The notes below the pieces were generated by a model. It searched no databases and was not told where the DNA came from. It saw only the letters and a program-made list of their open reading frames with translations. DNA of 64,000 bases, from positions 124,001-188,000 of the forward strand of contig CALEDJ010000016.1 in assembly GCA_937951485.1 (NCBI GenBank). The letters are read 5' to 3'. The stretch comes from an uncultured bacterium (GTDB lineage Bacteria > Hydrogenedentota > Hydrogenedentia > Hydrogenedentales > CAILVY01). The first letter of the stretch is position 1; the number at the start of each line of letters is the position of its first letter. Position numbers and translations under genes: made by a program. Shown one piece after another: positions 51,670-63,321 of the stretch.

Positions 51670-51701
51670 TCGCCCCCGCTTTCATGTGAAGCCGGGGGCG
51701 A
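51670..51701 (-). terminator. Hairpin terminator of ppdK
   Basis: On the minus strand TCGCCCCC and GGGGGCGA pair, with GCTT/AAGC extending the stem past a bulged G. It begins 22 bases after the ppdK stop codon and is followed by a short T-containing run. Confidence 0.6.
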
Positions 51702-51722
51702 CGGACAAAGTTTGGAACCTGT

Positions 51723-54473
<2,751 letters not shown>

Positions 54474-54584
54474 TATGCTACGCTCCTTACCTGTTGCTGA
54501 GAAATCCCCACGCCGGCGTCACAGTCCCCAAAAAACACAGGGCGCCCTGAAAACACAAGTCCGGCGGAGAAATAATGACTGGGT

Positions 54585-54610
54585 TTCGTTTTGCCGTTTC
54601 GGAAAACGAA
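54585..54610. promoter_or_regulatory. Palindrome at the ppdK transcription start, candidate operator
   Basis: Arms TTCGTTTT-CCG and CGG-AAAACGAA surround TTT with one bulged base. It covers the predicted start of the ppdK transcript on the minus strand, a place where a bound repressor would block it. Confidence 0.5.
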
Positions 54611-54614
54611 GCCA

Positions 54615-54644
54615 AGTATAGCGAACACTGGAATTCCCGATCAA
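54615..54644 (-). promoter_or_regulatory. Promoter of ppdK
   Basis: On the minus strand TTGATC and TATACT are 18 bases apart, giving a leader of about 135 bases. Confidence 0.5.
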
Positions 54645-54686
54645 ATGGGAGATACGCTTCATGCAGCGATTCGAGGCCAAAGCCAA

Positions 54687-54715
54687 TTGATCTTTGCGAG
54701 GGGCTTTGCTACTAT
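54687..54715 (+). promoter_or_regulatory. Promoter candidate of the oxoacid oxidoreductase operon
   Basis: TTGATC and TACTAT are 17 bases apart on the plus strand. The leader would be about 200 bases. It uses the same -35 hexamer as the ppdK promoter. Confidence 0.42.
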
Positions 54716-54928
54716 TTCCTTTCCTGATGAATACCCTTTCTTGCGTGTGTCGGGAAGTGCATTGCAGGTGATTCATATCGTCGTCAAGGCCGTTATCGAG
54801 GTGCGGCGACGCGCACCCGGAACGCTGACAGCGGCGAAAGGGAAGGTGAATCCCTTCGGGCGTTGTCCGATGGGACGGCGGGGGCGGTAGTGTTCAGGAC
54901 TGACAAGCAGTAACAGGAATCATGGACG

Positions 54929-55984
54929 GTGGCGGACCGGGGTCCGAAAAAGTTGGTGAAAGGCAATGTGGCGCTGGCCGAGGGGGCGGTGCAGGCGGGG
55001 CTGCGTTGCTATTTCGGCTATCCCATCACCCCGCAGAATGAGATTCCGGAATACCTGTCGGCACGGCTGCCGGAAGTGGGCGGCGTGTTTCTGCAGGCGG
55101 AAAGCGAACTGGCGAGCATCAACATGGTGCTCGGCGCGGCGGGCGCGGGTGTGCGCGCCATGACCAGTTCCTCCAGCCCCGGCATCTCCCTGATGCAGGA
55201 GGGGCTTTCCTTTCTTGCGGGCAGCCAGTTGCCCTGCCTGGTCGTGAATGTGACCCGATGCGGTCCGGGCCTTGGCGGCATCAAGCCCTCCCAGGGCGAC
55301 TACTACCAGGCCACGCGCGGCGGCGGCCACGGCGACTATCGCACGATTGTCCTCGCCCCGGCCTCCGTGCAGGAAATGTTTGACTGCGCCGCGCTGGGAT
55401 TCGAACTGGCGGAGAAATACCGGAATCCGACCTTGATCCTGGCGGACGCCGTCATCGGGCAGATGGCCGAAGGCGCCTGTCTGAGACACGAAAGACCGAT
55501 TGTCACCGTTGACAAGCCGTGGGCGGTGACCGGCGCAAAGGGCCGCCCGCCGCAGAATATCCGCAGCATGTATCTGGAAGGCGATATCCAGGAGGAACTC
55601 AACATGACGCTGCGCGACAAATACGCGCAGATTGAACGCGACGAGGTCCGGTTCAAGGAATTCGCGCTTGATGACGCCGAAATCGTCGTGGTGGCTTTCG
55701 GCACCGCAGCGCGCATCGCGTTGTCGGCGGTGCAGGAAGCCCGCGACCAGGGCATGAAGGTCGGCCTGTTCCGGCCCTTTACCCTCTATCCGTTCCCGTT
55801 CAAGGAATTGCGTGCCCTCTCCGGGCGCGTGCGCGCCTTTCTGGATGTCGAACTCAATCTGGGTCAGATGGTGGACGACGTACGCATGGCAGTCCATCCG
55901 GGAACGCCCGTACATTTCCTGGGGCGGCCTGGCGGCGGCCTGCCCACCCCGGACGACATTCTGGACAAACTCAAGGAATTGTGA
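54929..55984 (+). CDS. 2-oxoacid:ferredoxin oxidoreductase, alpha subunit
   Basis: A 351-residue alpha subunit of the VOR/KOR type, which decarboxylates a branched-chain 2-oxoacid or 2-oxoglutarate to the acyl-CoA with ferredoxin as electron carrier. Typical parts: KGNVALAEGAVQAGLRCYFGYPITPQNEI, the SSSPGISLMQEGLSF loop, and QGDYYQATRGGGHGDYRTIVLAPASVQE. The C-terminal domain (VVAFGTAARIALSAV) is present. The GTG start is preceded by GGA-rich sequence. Beta and gamma subunit genes follow directly. Whether the substrate is 2-oxoisovalerate, 2-oxoglutarate or pyruvate cannot be decided by eye. Confidence 0.93.
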   Translation: MADRGPKKLVKGNVALAEGAVQAGLRCYFGYPITPQNEIPEYLSARLPEVGGVFLQAESELASINMVLGAAGAGVRAMTSSSSPGISLMQEGLSFLAGSQLPCLVVNVTRCGPGLGGIKPSQGDYYQATRGGGHGDYRTIVLAPASVQEMFDCAALGFELAEKYRNPTLILADAVIGQMAEGACLRHERPIVTVDKPWAVTGAKGRPPQNIRSMYLEGDIQEELNMTLRDKYAQIERDEVRFKEFALDDAEIVVVAFGTAARIALSAVQEARDQGMKVGLFRPFTLYPFPFKELRALSGRVRAFLDVELNLGQMVDDVRMAVHPGTPVHFLGRPGGGLPTPDDILDKLKEL

Positions 55985-55987
55985 ACG

Positions 55988-56776
55988 GTGGCAAAGCAGG
56001 TTTTCAGCAAACCCGATGCGCTGTGCGACGCGGTGACCCATTATTGCGCGGGCTGCACGCACGGCACCGCCCACCGGCTGGTGGCGGAAGCCATAGACCA
56101 CTTCGGCGTCGCGGACCGCGCCGTGGGCGTCGCCCCCGCCGGATGCAGCGTCATGCTATACAAATATTTCAATGTGGATACGATTGAAGCCGCGCATGGG
56201 CGGGCGCTGGCCACGGCCACCGGTATCAAGCGGGCGCGGCCCGACCTTTTTGTGTTCACCTACCAGGGGGACGGCGACCTCGCCAGCATCGGCCTGTGTG
56301 AAACCATGCACGCCGCGAACCGCGGTGAAGGCATCACGGTGATTTACGTCAACAACGCCGTGTATGGGATGACCGGCGGGCAGATGGCCCCCACCACCCT
56401 GCCCGGTCAGCGCACCACCACCACGCCCGCCGGGCGCAACGTCGGGAACGAAGGCTATCCGCTGAGGATGGCGGAGTTGCTGGCAACGCTCGACGGCGTG
56501 CGCTACTCCGAACGGGTGGCGCTGTTTGACGCGAAGCAGATTCGCCGCGCACGCAAGGCCATCTTTCATGCCTTTGAAGCGCAACTGGAACACAATGGTT
56601 TCGGTTTTGTGGAAGTGCTCTCGGCATGCCCGACAAACCTGAAGATGTCGCCCGTGAAGGCGCAGCGCTGGGTTGAAGAGGTGATGTGCGCGACATACCC
56701 GCTGGGCGTGCTCAAGGATTTGGAGACTGTCCCCGCGCCCCTGCCGGAACCCGAGGAATCCCTCCATGCACTTTGA
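55988..56776 (+). CDS. 2-oxoacid:ferredoxin oxidoreductase, beta (thiamine diphosphate) subunit
   Basis: A 262-residue thiamine-diphosphate subunit. The N-terminus HYCAGCTHGTAHRLVAEA and the cofactor motif YQGDGDLASIGLCETMHAANR followed by VIYVNNAVYGMTGGQMAPTT (GDG..N) are diagnostic. It begins 3 bases after the alpha subunit stop, GTG start. It overlaps the gamma gene by 11 bases. The fused or separate ferredoxin domain seen in pyruvate oxidoreductases is absent. Confidence 0.94.
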   Translation: MAKQVFSKPDALCDAVTHYCAGCTHGTAHRLVAEAIDHFGVADRAVGVAPAGCSVMLYKYFNVDTIEAAHGRALATATGIKRARPDLFVFTYQGDGDLASIGLCETMHAANRGEGITVIYVNNAVYGMTGGQMAPTTLPGQRTTTTPAGRNVGNEGYPLRMAELLATLDGVRYSERVALFDAKQIRRARKAIFHAFEAQLEHNGFGFVEVLSACPTNLKMSPVKAQRWVEEVMCATYPLGVLKDLETVPAPLPEPEESLHAL

Positions 56777-57308
56777 AATCGTCATGTCGGGTTTCGGCGG
56801 CCAGGGCATCATGTACATGGGCGACCTGCTCGCCCAGGCCGCCGTTGAAGAGGGCCGCAACGCCACCTTTTTTCCCACCTATGGCGCCGCCATGCGCGGC
56901 GGCACCGCCAACTGCATCGTCATCGTTTCCGACTACGAAATCGGGTCCCCCCTGCACCGTCGGCCCGATGCCGCCATCCTGATGAACCAACCTTCCCTGG
57001 AACGTTTCGAGCCGATGATCAAGCAGGGCGGCCTTATGGTCTGCAATGCATCCATGATTGACCGTGCGGCCAGCAAGCGCAACGGCGAACTGCGCACCGT
57101 GTGGATTCCCGTAACGGAAATCTCGCGCACTGTCGCCGGCAACGAGCGATCCGCCAACATCGTCGCGTTCGGCGCATTCCTCAAAGCCGAACCCATCGTC
57201 CGGATCGAAACCATCGAGACCATCTTTCGCCAACTCCCCGCCCAGAAAAAGGCCATGATCGAGAAAAATCTCGCCGCGCTCCGCGCCGGCATGGATTTCG
57301 CCGCTTAG
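56766..57308 (+). CDS. 2-oxoacid:ferredoxin oxidoreductase, gamma subunit
   Basis: A 180-residue gamma subunit with the family start FEIVMSGFGGQGIMYMGDLL, then FFPTYGAAMRGGTANCIVIV and AAILMNQPSLERFEPMIKQGG. It completes a three-subunit enzyme together with the two genes before it. No delta subunit with two 4Fe-4S clusters was found beside it, so electrons must pass to a separate ferredoxin. Downstream are two R1-type repeats. Confidence 0.93.
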   Translation: MHFEIVMSGFGGQGIMYMGDLLAQAAVEEGRNATFFPTYGAAMRGGTANCIVIVSDYEIGSPLHRRPDAAILMNQPSLERFEPMIKQGGLMVCNASMIDRAASKRNGELRTVWIPVTEISRTVAGNERSANIVAFGAFLKAEPIVRIETIETIFRQLPAQKKAMIEKNLAALRAGMDFAA

Positions 57309-57379
57309 CCTGTCATAAATTCCGGAATACACGCTTCAGCCTGTCATAAGTTCCGGAGTACACGCTTCAGCCTGTCACA
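57309..57379 (-). repeat. Tandem 31-bp repeat made of R1 units
   Basis: Two full units of 31 bases (57309-57339 and 57340-57370, three differences) and the beginning of a third. On the minus strand each contains CAGGCTGAAGCGTGT and TCCGGAA, the diverged R1 hairpin and tail. Confidence 0.75.
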
Positions 57380-57503
57380 GTTGCACCACGCCCCCACGCC
57401 AACGCGTGCACTCCAAACAAAAACGCTGTACCTGGCCCGCCTGCGCCGTGTTGCCCTTCCCCTGTCCGGCGCGATAGGATGAAAGCACACCACAACAACA
57501 ACG

Positions 57504-57590
57504 ACAGGACCGCGCCATAAAACGCCCTCTCCCGCCGGGAGAGGGATGGGGTGAGGGAACATTACAAAAACAGGACCGCACCATGAAACG
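57504..57590 (+). repeat. Palindromic element flanked by duplicated gene start
   Basis: A perfect 9-bp stem CCCTCTCCC / GGGAGAGGG around GCC (57525-57545), with a TGGGGTGAGGGAAC tail, lies between two 21-base direct repeats (57504-57524 and 57570-57590; 19 of 21 identical). The second copy contains the ATG of the GH116 gene; the first has ATA at the same place. Confidence 0.65.
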
Positions 57591-60156
57591 ACCAGATAAA
57601 GAAACCCTGTTCGCCTGCGGACCGCAGCAGGTCTATTCAGGGCGGCAACTGGAGCAAATCTCTTTTCCGCTGGGCGGCATCGGCACAGGCTGTGTCGGCC
57701 TTTCGGGTTACGGCGGCCTGCGCGACTGGCAGATTTTCAACCGTCCGAACGTGGGCGGCAATCTGCCCTTCACATTCCCGGTGATTTGGGCGCGGGAGCA
57801 GGGGCAAGACCCGGTGTGCCGGGTGGCGCAAGGCCCTCCGCCGCCGCCTTACATCGGCGGGGGCGGCGGCGATCCCTGCGTGAACGGCGAGGGATTTCCC
57901 CATATGGACGCCTGCACTTTTCGTGGGGAATACCCCTTTGCATGGATTGATTTCACGAGCCTGAAACTGCCCCTAAGCGTGCGCCTGGAAGCCTACAACC
58001 CATTCATTCCCGGCGACGCCGACGCTTCGGGCTACCCCGTCGCCGTGCTGAAATACACAATCACCAATCCGCGCAAGCGCCCCGTGGACGCCACAATCGC
58101 CTGGAGTCTATTCAATCCCGTCGGCACGGTGGGCATCGCCGACAACGACCGCGTGCTCGGCCCCGCCGAATACGGCTTCGGGCAAAACGTCAATACCCCC
58201 GTGCTCGAAGGCCCGCTGCGCGGGCTGCTCTTCGCATCGCACAAATGGCCGCCGGAGCATCCCCGGTTCGGCAACCTGGCGCTGCTTACCCCGGAAAAGC
58301 GCGTCACCATCATGAAGTACTGGTCGCGTGAACCGTGGTTTACGCCCAAGCATGAATTCTGGGACACCTTCTCCGCCACCGGCCTGTTGCCCGACCATGA
58401 CTATGCCCCGACCCCGGAAGGCCAGAGCGACGCCGGCGCGGTCGGCGCATGTCTGCGTCTCCAGCCCGGCGCGTCCGGAACAGTCGTGTTCTATATCGCC
58501 TGGTATTTCCCCAATTTTGAAAAGTACTGGCACGCATCCGGCCAGAATTGCTGCGGAACCTCCGGCGCGGCGAGACCAGTCTGGAAAAATTACTACGCCG
58601 GGCGGTTCAACGACGCCGTGGACGCGGCGCGGCAATTGCACGCGCGCGAGGCGGAACTCTACGCCGTAACGCGGCAGTTCCACGACGCGCTGTTTTCCAG
58701 CACATTACCCGCGCCCGTTCTGGACGCCGTGTCGAGCCAGACGGCCATTCTGAAGACGCCGACCTGCCTGCGCCTGAGCGACGGCGCCTTCTACGGCTTC
58801 GAGGGCTGCGCCCCGGGCGCGGGCTGCTGCGAGGGGTCGTGCACGCATGTCTGGAATTACCAGCAGACCCTGCCGTTCCTATTTCCCGCGCTGGAGCGGT
58901 CCATGCGCGAGGCGGACTACGCATATAACCTGCGACCGGACGGCAGCATGGGCTTTCGCCTGCAACTGCCGCTGGGGTCGCCGCCGGACAATTTCCTGCC
59001 GTGCGCCGACGGGCAGATGGGCGGCATTATCAAAGCCTATCGCGACTGGAAAATCAGCGGCGACGATGCGTGGATTCGCCACTTATGGCCGCGCATCAAA
59101 CAGGCGCTGGAATATGCATGGGCGCAGTGGGACCCGGACAAGTCGGGCGTGATGACCGGCATCCAGCACAACACCTACGACATCGAGTTTCATGGACCGA
59201 ACCCGCTCATGGCGGGATGCTATCTCGGCGCGCTCGCCGCCGGCGCGGAAATCGCCGCGCACCTCGGCGAATCAGACAGGGCGGAGGAATATCGCGCCGT
59301 GTCGGCGAACGGCCGCGCATGGGTCGAGGAGCACCTGTTCAACGGCGAGTATTATGTGCAGCGTCATGACCCTGAAAAGACGCCCCGATACCAGTTCGGC
59401 GATGGATGCCTGGCCGACCAGTTGCTCGGACAATGGATCGCGCGCGTGGCCGGGCTGGGCGATGTGCTTGACCCGGCGCAGGTCCGCCGCGCGCTCAAGT
59501 CCATCGTCAAATACAACTGGCGCGCCCACCTGCGCGAGCACGCCAACGCGCAGCGGGTTTATGCCATCCACGACGAGGCCGGGCTGATCCTCTGCACATG
59601 GCCGCGCGGCGGACGCCCTGCCGTGCCCTTCCCCTATTCCGATGAAGTGTGGACGGGTATCGAATACCACGTCGCCAGCCACTGCATTCTTGAGGGCATG
59701 GTCGCCGAGGGGCTGCGCATCGTGCAGGCCGCGCGCGCGCGGCACGACGGCATCCGCCGCAACCCCTGGGATGAGTTCGAATGCGGGCATCACTACGCGC
59801 GCGCCATGTCGGCCTACGGGCTGCTGCTCGCCCTTTCCGGATTCTCGTATGACAAGGGCGCGGGCATTCTCGGCTTCGCGCCCCGCATCCGTCCGGAAAA
59901 TTTCCGCTGCTTCTGGGCGATCGACGGCGCGTGGGGCGTTTTCAGGCAAACACCCAAGCGGGCCGTCATCGAAGTCCTTCGCGGCGACATCCTCCTCAGC
60001 CGGATAGACCTGGCGTGTTTTGCCGGCGCAACACGCGCTGCCGTGCGCTGCGGCAAAAAGACCATCCCCGCGACCCTCGACGACTTCGGCTCCCTCACCC
60101 TCGCCCGCGCCGTGCGCCTGAAGACCAGCGCAGCGCTGGAGATTTCCATCGCATAA
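57583..60156 (+). CDS. GH116 glucosylceramidase-like beta-glycosidase
   Basis: An 857-residue glycosidase of family GH116 (related to human GBA2 and bacterial beta-glucosidases). The N-terminal beta domain begins ISFPLGGIGTGCVGLSGYGG with LRDWQIFNRPNVGG. The (alpha/alpha)6 catalytic domain follows from about 400. The nucleophile is probably Glu535 in HNTYDIEFHGPNPL and the acid/base probably Asp612 in GCLADQLLGQW. NPWDEFECGHHYARAMSAYG near the end is also conserved. No signal peptide is present, so it may act in the cytoplasm on imported or internal glucosides. The ATG at 57583 sits in a duplicated segment; its ribosome site (AGGACC) is weak. Confidence 0.93.
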   Translation: MKRPDKETLFACGPQQVYSGRQLEQISFPLGGIGTGCVGLSGYGGLRDWQIFNRPNVGGNLPFTFPVIWAREQGQDPVCRVAQGPPPPPYIGGGGGDPCVNGEGFPHMDACTFRGEYPFAWIDFTSLKLPLSVRLEAYNPFIPGDADASGYPVAVLKYTITNPRKRPVDATIAWSLFNPVGTVGIADNDRVLGPAEYGFGQNVNTPVLEGPLRGLLFASHKWPPEHPRFGNLALLTPEKRVTIMKYWSREPWFTPKHEFWDTFSATGLLPDHDYAPTPEGQSDAGAVGACLRLQPGASGTVVFYIAWYFPNFEKYWHASGQNCCGTSGAARPVWKNYYAGRFNDAVDAARQLHAREAELYAVTRQFHDALFSSTLPAPVLDAVSSQTAILKTPTCLRLSDGAFYGFEGCAPGAGCCEGSCTHVWNYQQTLPFLFPALERSMREADYAYNLRPDGSMGFRLQLPLGSPPDNFLPCADGQMGGIIKAYRDWKISGDDAWIRHLWPRIKQALEYAWAQWDPDKSGVMTGIQHNTYDIEFHGPNPLMAGCYLGALAAGAEIAAHLGESDRAEEYRAVSANGRAWVEEHLFNGEYYVQRHDPEKTPRYQFGDGCLADQLLGQWIARVAGLGDVLDPAQVRRALKSIVKYNWRAHLREHANAQRVYAIHDEAGLILCTWPRGGRPAVPFPYSDEVWTGIEYHVASHCILEGMVAEGLRIVQAARARHDGIRRNPWDEFECGHHYARAMSAYGLLLALSGFSYDKGAGILGFAPRIRPENFRCFWAIDGAWGVFRQTPKRAVIEVLRGDILLSRIDLACFAGATRAAVRCGKKTIPATLDDFGSLTLARAVRLKTSAALEISIA

Positions 60157-60163
60157 GGCAAAA

Positions 60164-60199
60164 GGACACGAAGGACCACAAGGACACAAAGTACACCCC
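60164..60199 (+). repeat. 9-bp GGAC array D
   Basis: Units GGACACGAA, GGACCACAA, GGACACAAA and a partial GTACACCCC, starting 7 bases after the GH116 stop. Confidence 0.65.
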
Positions 60200-60201
60200 T
60201 C

Positions 60202-60260
60202 GTTGTGGCCGGTCTTCTGCGTATCCGCCCGGGCGTCTTGTGGGGCCGCGCTGCCACAAG
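60202..60260 (+). repeat. Dispersed repeat R3, degenerate copy
   Basis: Starts GTTGTGGCCGGTCTTCTG and ends CTGCCACAAG, with a longer, altered middle. It follows array D directly. Confidence 0.5.
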
Positions 60261-60407
60261 GGGGTATTGTCAAAATCAATCACCGCATGGCGTCATTTTG
60301 ACATCGTGCCATGATGGTTTCTGACAGGGAAGAAGCATGACGTTGCACAGGGTTCAGGCGGAAAGGATTTTTTCCTTCGTTACACCGCTCCCGCGGCAAC
60401 TCTTCTC

Positions 60408-61457
60408 TTACGGATCGTTTCGATCGTCGGCGCACTGTTTACGGCGGCGTTCGCGGAGAAAGTGGCGCATTTCGAGGCCGATGAGCGCGGCGGGGATGCC
60501 ATAGAGCAGGGCCATGCCCCACCAGGTGCGGGAGAATCCGGTGAAATCGCGCCGACGATGCCACGGCCACCACACGGCGAAGGTGCGCCCCAGGATATGG
60601 TTCCTGTCCACCCAGCCATAGACGCGGCTGTCCACACTCTGCGCGCTGTTGTCCCCGAGCAGGAAATAGCAGTCCTCCGGCACGATGCTGTATTCGGGGG
60701 CTTCCAGCACGCCGTAGCGCAGCGGCGGCTGATCGAACATGATCAATTCGGTCACGACGCTGAGGCTGGTGGGCGACACATCGGCGCAGAGTTCACGAAG
60801 CGTCTCGACAGGCAACGCGGTCAGATCGAGAGGCTTCACCAGGGGATGCAGGCGCGTCATATCCGCGTACAACTGCTGCACGGTCTCGTTCGCCGGGTTG
60901 AGCACCATGAGCGGATGATTTTCCTGGGCCAATTTCAGGAATACGCGGCGCACATCGTCTTCCTCGGGCCGCAATCTGGTGGTGTAGTGAAGCGTGTCGC
61001 GCAATCCTTCCGGCGGCTCGACAACCCCGCCGTTGATGCAGATACGCCCGTCACGAATGAGCACATGCTCGCCCGGCAGGCCGACAACACGCTTGATCAG
61101 CGTGCGGTGCGGACTGGTCCCCGGCATGGGCCGGAACACGACGATCTCCCACCGTTTCGGCTCCGCCCAGTTCCAGAGGCGGATGGTGGTGAAGGGGATG
61201 CGCGGCCCGTAAATCCATTTGTTCACAAGAACGCGGTCGCCGCGAAAGAAGCGCGGGTCGCCGTGGAGCGTTTCCTCCATGGACCCGGAGGGGATGGTGT
61301 ACTGGTCAACAAGGCAGCCCTTGATGAACAGGATCAGCCCGATGAGGGCGATCCAACTGAGAAGATTCTTTCGGGTCCAGGGACCGGTGATGGCAATCAC
61401 CCCGCGCATCCACAGCGGCGCGGCGCGGGATGCGGTCTGTTCCTCGTAATCGTTCAC
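60408..61457 (-). CDS. lepB: Signal peptidase I
   Basis: LepB removes signal peptides from exported proteins at the outer face of the inner membrane. It has 349 residues. A membrane helix at about 32-50 precedes the catalytic Ser59 in QYTIPSGSMEETL; the catalytic Lys122 is in TLIKRVVGLPGEHV, and box E is FLLGDNSAQSVDSRVYGWV. Between boxes D and E an insert of about 100 residues (150-250), rich in acidic and Leu residues, is larger than in typical enzymes. A second hydrophobic segment near 320-337 (GMALLYGIPAALIGLEM) lies at the C-terminus. The GTG start follows the lepA stop by one base, so it is translated from the recO-lepA-lepB transcript. Confidence 0.93.
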   Translation of the reverse strand: MNDYEEQTASRAAPLWMRGVIAITGPWTRKNLLSWIALIGLILFIKGCLVDQYTIPSGSMEETLHGDPRFFRGDRVLVNKWIYGPRIPFTTIRLWNWAEPKRWEIVVFRPMPGTSPHRTLIKRVVGLPGEHVLIRDGRICINGGVVEPPEGLRDTLHYTTRLRPEEDDVRRVFLKLAQENHPLMVLNPANETVQQLYADMTRLHPLVKPLDLTALPVETLRELCADVSPTSLSVVTELIMFDQPPLRYGVLEAPEYSIVPEDCYFLLGDNSAQSVDSRVYGWVDRNHILGRTFAVWWPWHRRRDFTGFSRTWWGMALLYGIPAALIGLEMRHFLRERRRKQCADDRNDP

Positions 61458-61458
61458 C

Positions 61459-63276
61459 TCAGCGGTCCGATTCTTCGTTGACTTTGAGCAAGGCCATGAA
61501 CGCCTCCTGCGGCACTTCGACCAGTCCGACCTGCTTCATGCGTTTCTTGCCCGCCTTCTGTTTTTCCAGCAGTTTCCGCTTGCGGGTGATGTCGCCGCCG
61601 TAGCATTTCGCCGTAACGTGCTTGCGCAGCGGCTTGACGGTTTCACGCACGATGACGCGCCGCGCGATGGCCGCCTGGATCGCCACCTCGAACTGCTGGC
61701 GCGGAATGAGTTTCCGAAGTTTGGAGGCGAGCGCGCGGCCCACATAGGCCGCGTGATCGCGGTGCACAATGGTGGACAAAGCGTCCACCGGCTCGTCATT
61801 CAGCAGGATGTCGAGTTTCACCAGGTCGCCGGGCCGGTAGCCGATGATCGTGTAGTCGAGCGATCCGTAGCCCCGCGTGCAGGTCTTCAGTTTGTCGTAG
61901 AAGTCAATCACGATTTCGGCGAGCGGCAGATGATAGACGATCATGCAGCGGCGCGCGTCAATATAGTCAACCCGCACATGAATGCCGCGCTTCTTCTTGC
62001 ACAATTCAATGACGGCGCTCACATACTCCGTCGGGCAGAGGATGTCCGCTTCGATGTACGGTTCTTCGCACACCTGAATCTCATTCGAAGGCGGCATTTG
62101 TGACGCCTTTTCGATGATCATCGTCTCGCCGTTGGTTTTCACCACGCGGTAGGCCACGTTGGGCATCGTGATGACCAGCGTGAGATCAAATTCGCGCTCC
62201 AGCCGCTCCTGAATGATTTCCATGTGCAGCAGGCCGAGGAATCCGAGCCGGAACCCCAGTCCCAGCGCGTCGGAACTGTCCGGCTTGAAGTCGAACGAGG
62301 AATCGTTCAGTTGCAGTTTTTCCAGCGCCTCGCGCAACTCGTTGTAATCATTGGCGGCGGCGGGATACATCCCGCAGAAGACCACCGGCTTGACTTCCTC
62401 GAATCCCGGCAGCGGTTCTTCGGCGGGATGAACCGCGTCGGTGACGGTATCGCCTATCCTGGTGTCGGCAAGGTTCTTGATGTTGCAGATGAGGTAGCCC
62501 ACCTCGCCCGTAACGAGTTCGTTCCTGGGCCGCATGTCGGGCGTGAAAATGCCGACCTCCGCCACTTCATACTTGCCCTGGGTGAACATGAGCAGTACGC
62601 GCTGCCCCACCCGGATGCGGCCGTCCACCACCCGCAGATACACGATCACCCCGCGATAAGTGTTGTACTTGGCGTCGAAGATGAGCGCGCGCAGCGGCGC
62701 ATCGGCCCGACCGCGCGGCGGCGGCACGCGCCTGACCACCGCCTCCAACACCTCCTGCGTGCCGATGCCCGACTTCGCACTGGCGAGCACCGCCTCGCTT
62801 GCGTCGAGGCCGATCACGTCTTCAATCTGCCGGCGCGTTCCTTCGATATCCGCGCTGGCCAGGTCAATCTTATTGATAACGGGGATGATCTCCAGGTTCT
62901 GATTGATGGCCTTGTAGGCGTTGGCGAGGGTTTGCGCCTGCACGCCCTGCGCGGCGTCCACCAGCAGCAGCGCGCCCTCGCACGCCGCGAGACTGCGCGA
63001 CACCTCGTAGGAAAAATCCACGTGGCCCGGCGTGTCAATCAGGTGCAGCAGGTATTCCTGACCGTCCAGGGCGCGGTACTGCATCTGCACCGCCACCGAC
63101 TTGATGGTGATGCCGCGTTCCCGCTCGATGTCCATCGTATCGAGCGTCTGCTCCTTCAGATTGCGCTTGTCCACGGTGCCGGTATATTCCAGCAGCCTGT
63201 CGGCCAGCGTGGACTTGCCGTGGTCAATATGCGCAATGATGCAGAAGTTTCGTATCCGCTGCTGCTCGATGATCAT
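61459..63276 (-). CDS. lepA: Elongation factor 4
   Basis: LepA is a ribosome-associated GTPase that acts in translation, with effects on initiation and ribosome assembly. The 605-residue length is typical. G motifs are [20 protein letters not shown] (G1), RERGITIKS (G2), DTPGHVDF (G3) and NKIDL (G4). The specific C-terminal domain is present, with [23 protein letters not shown], and the end [27 protein letters not shown]. It lies between recO and lepB, as lepA-lepB occurs widely. Confidence 0.98.
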   Translation of the reverse strand: MIIEQQRIRNFCIIAHIDHGKSTLADRLLEYTGTVDKRNLKEQTLDTMDIERERGITIKSVAVQMQYRALDGQEYLLHLIDTPGHVDFSYEVSRSLAACEGALLLVDAAQGVQAQTLANAYKAINQNLEIIPVINKIDLASADIEGTRRQIEDVIGLDASEAVLASAKSGIGTQEVLEAVVRRVPPPRGRADAPLRALIFDAKYNTYRGVIVYLRVVDGRIRVGQRVLLMFTQGKYEVAEVGIFTPDMRPRNELVTGEVGYLICNIKNLADTRIGDTVTDAVHPAEEPLPGFEEVKPVVFCGMYPAAANDYNELREALEKLQLNDSSFDFKPDSSDALGLGFRLGFLGLLHMEIIQERLEREFDLTLVITMPNVAYRVVKTNGETMIIEKASQMPPSNEIQVCEEPYIEADILCPTEYVSAVIELCKKKRGIHVRVDYIDARRCMIVYHLPLAEIVIDFYDKLKTCTRGYGSLDYTIIGYRPGDLVKLDILLNDEPVDALSTIVHRDHAAYVGRALASKLRKLIPRQQFEVAIQAAIARRVIVRETVKPLRKHVTAKCYGGDITRKRKLLEKQKAGKKRMKQVGLVEVPQEAFMALLKVNEESDR

Positions 63277-63321
63277 GCCTCTTTCGTCATATCCCGTCGC
63301 CGTTGCCTCATGCTCCCGACA

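Larger units (their letters stand above)
54474..54928. other. Divergent control region between ppdK and the oxoacid oxidoreductase operon
   Basis: A 455-base interval holding two opposite promoter candidates whose -10 boxes are 90 bases apart, and a palindrome at the ppdK start. Frames inside it have no family match; a ferredoxin gene was looked for here and not seen. Confidence 0.55.

Noticed and set aside
54591-54890. Possible small ferredoxin subunit before the oxoacid oxidoreductase genes
   Set aside because: The frame has one Cys and no Cys-x2-Cys-x2-Cys cluster motif, and it overlaps the promoter region.
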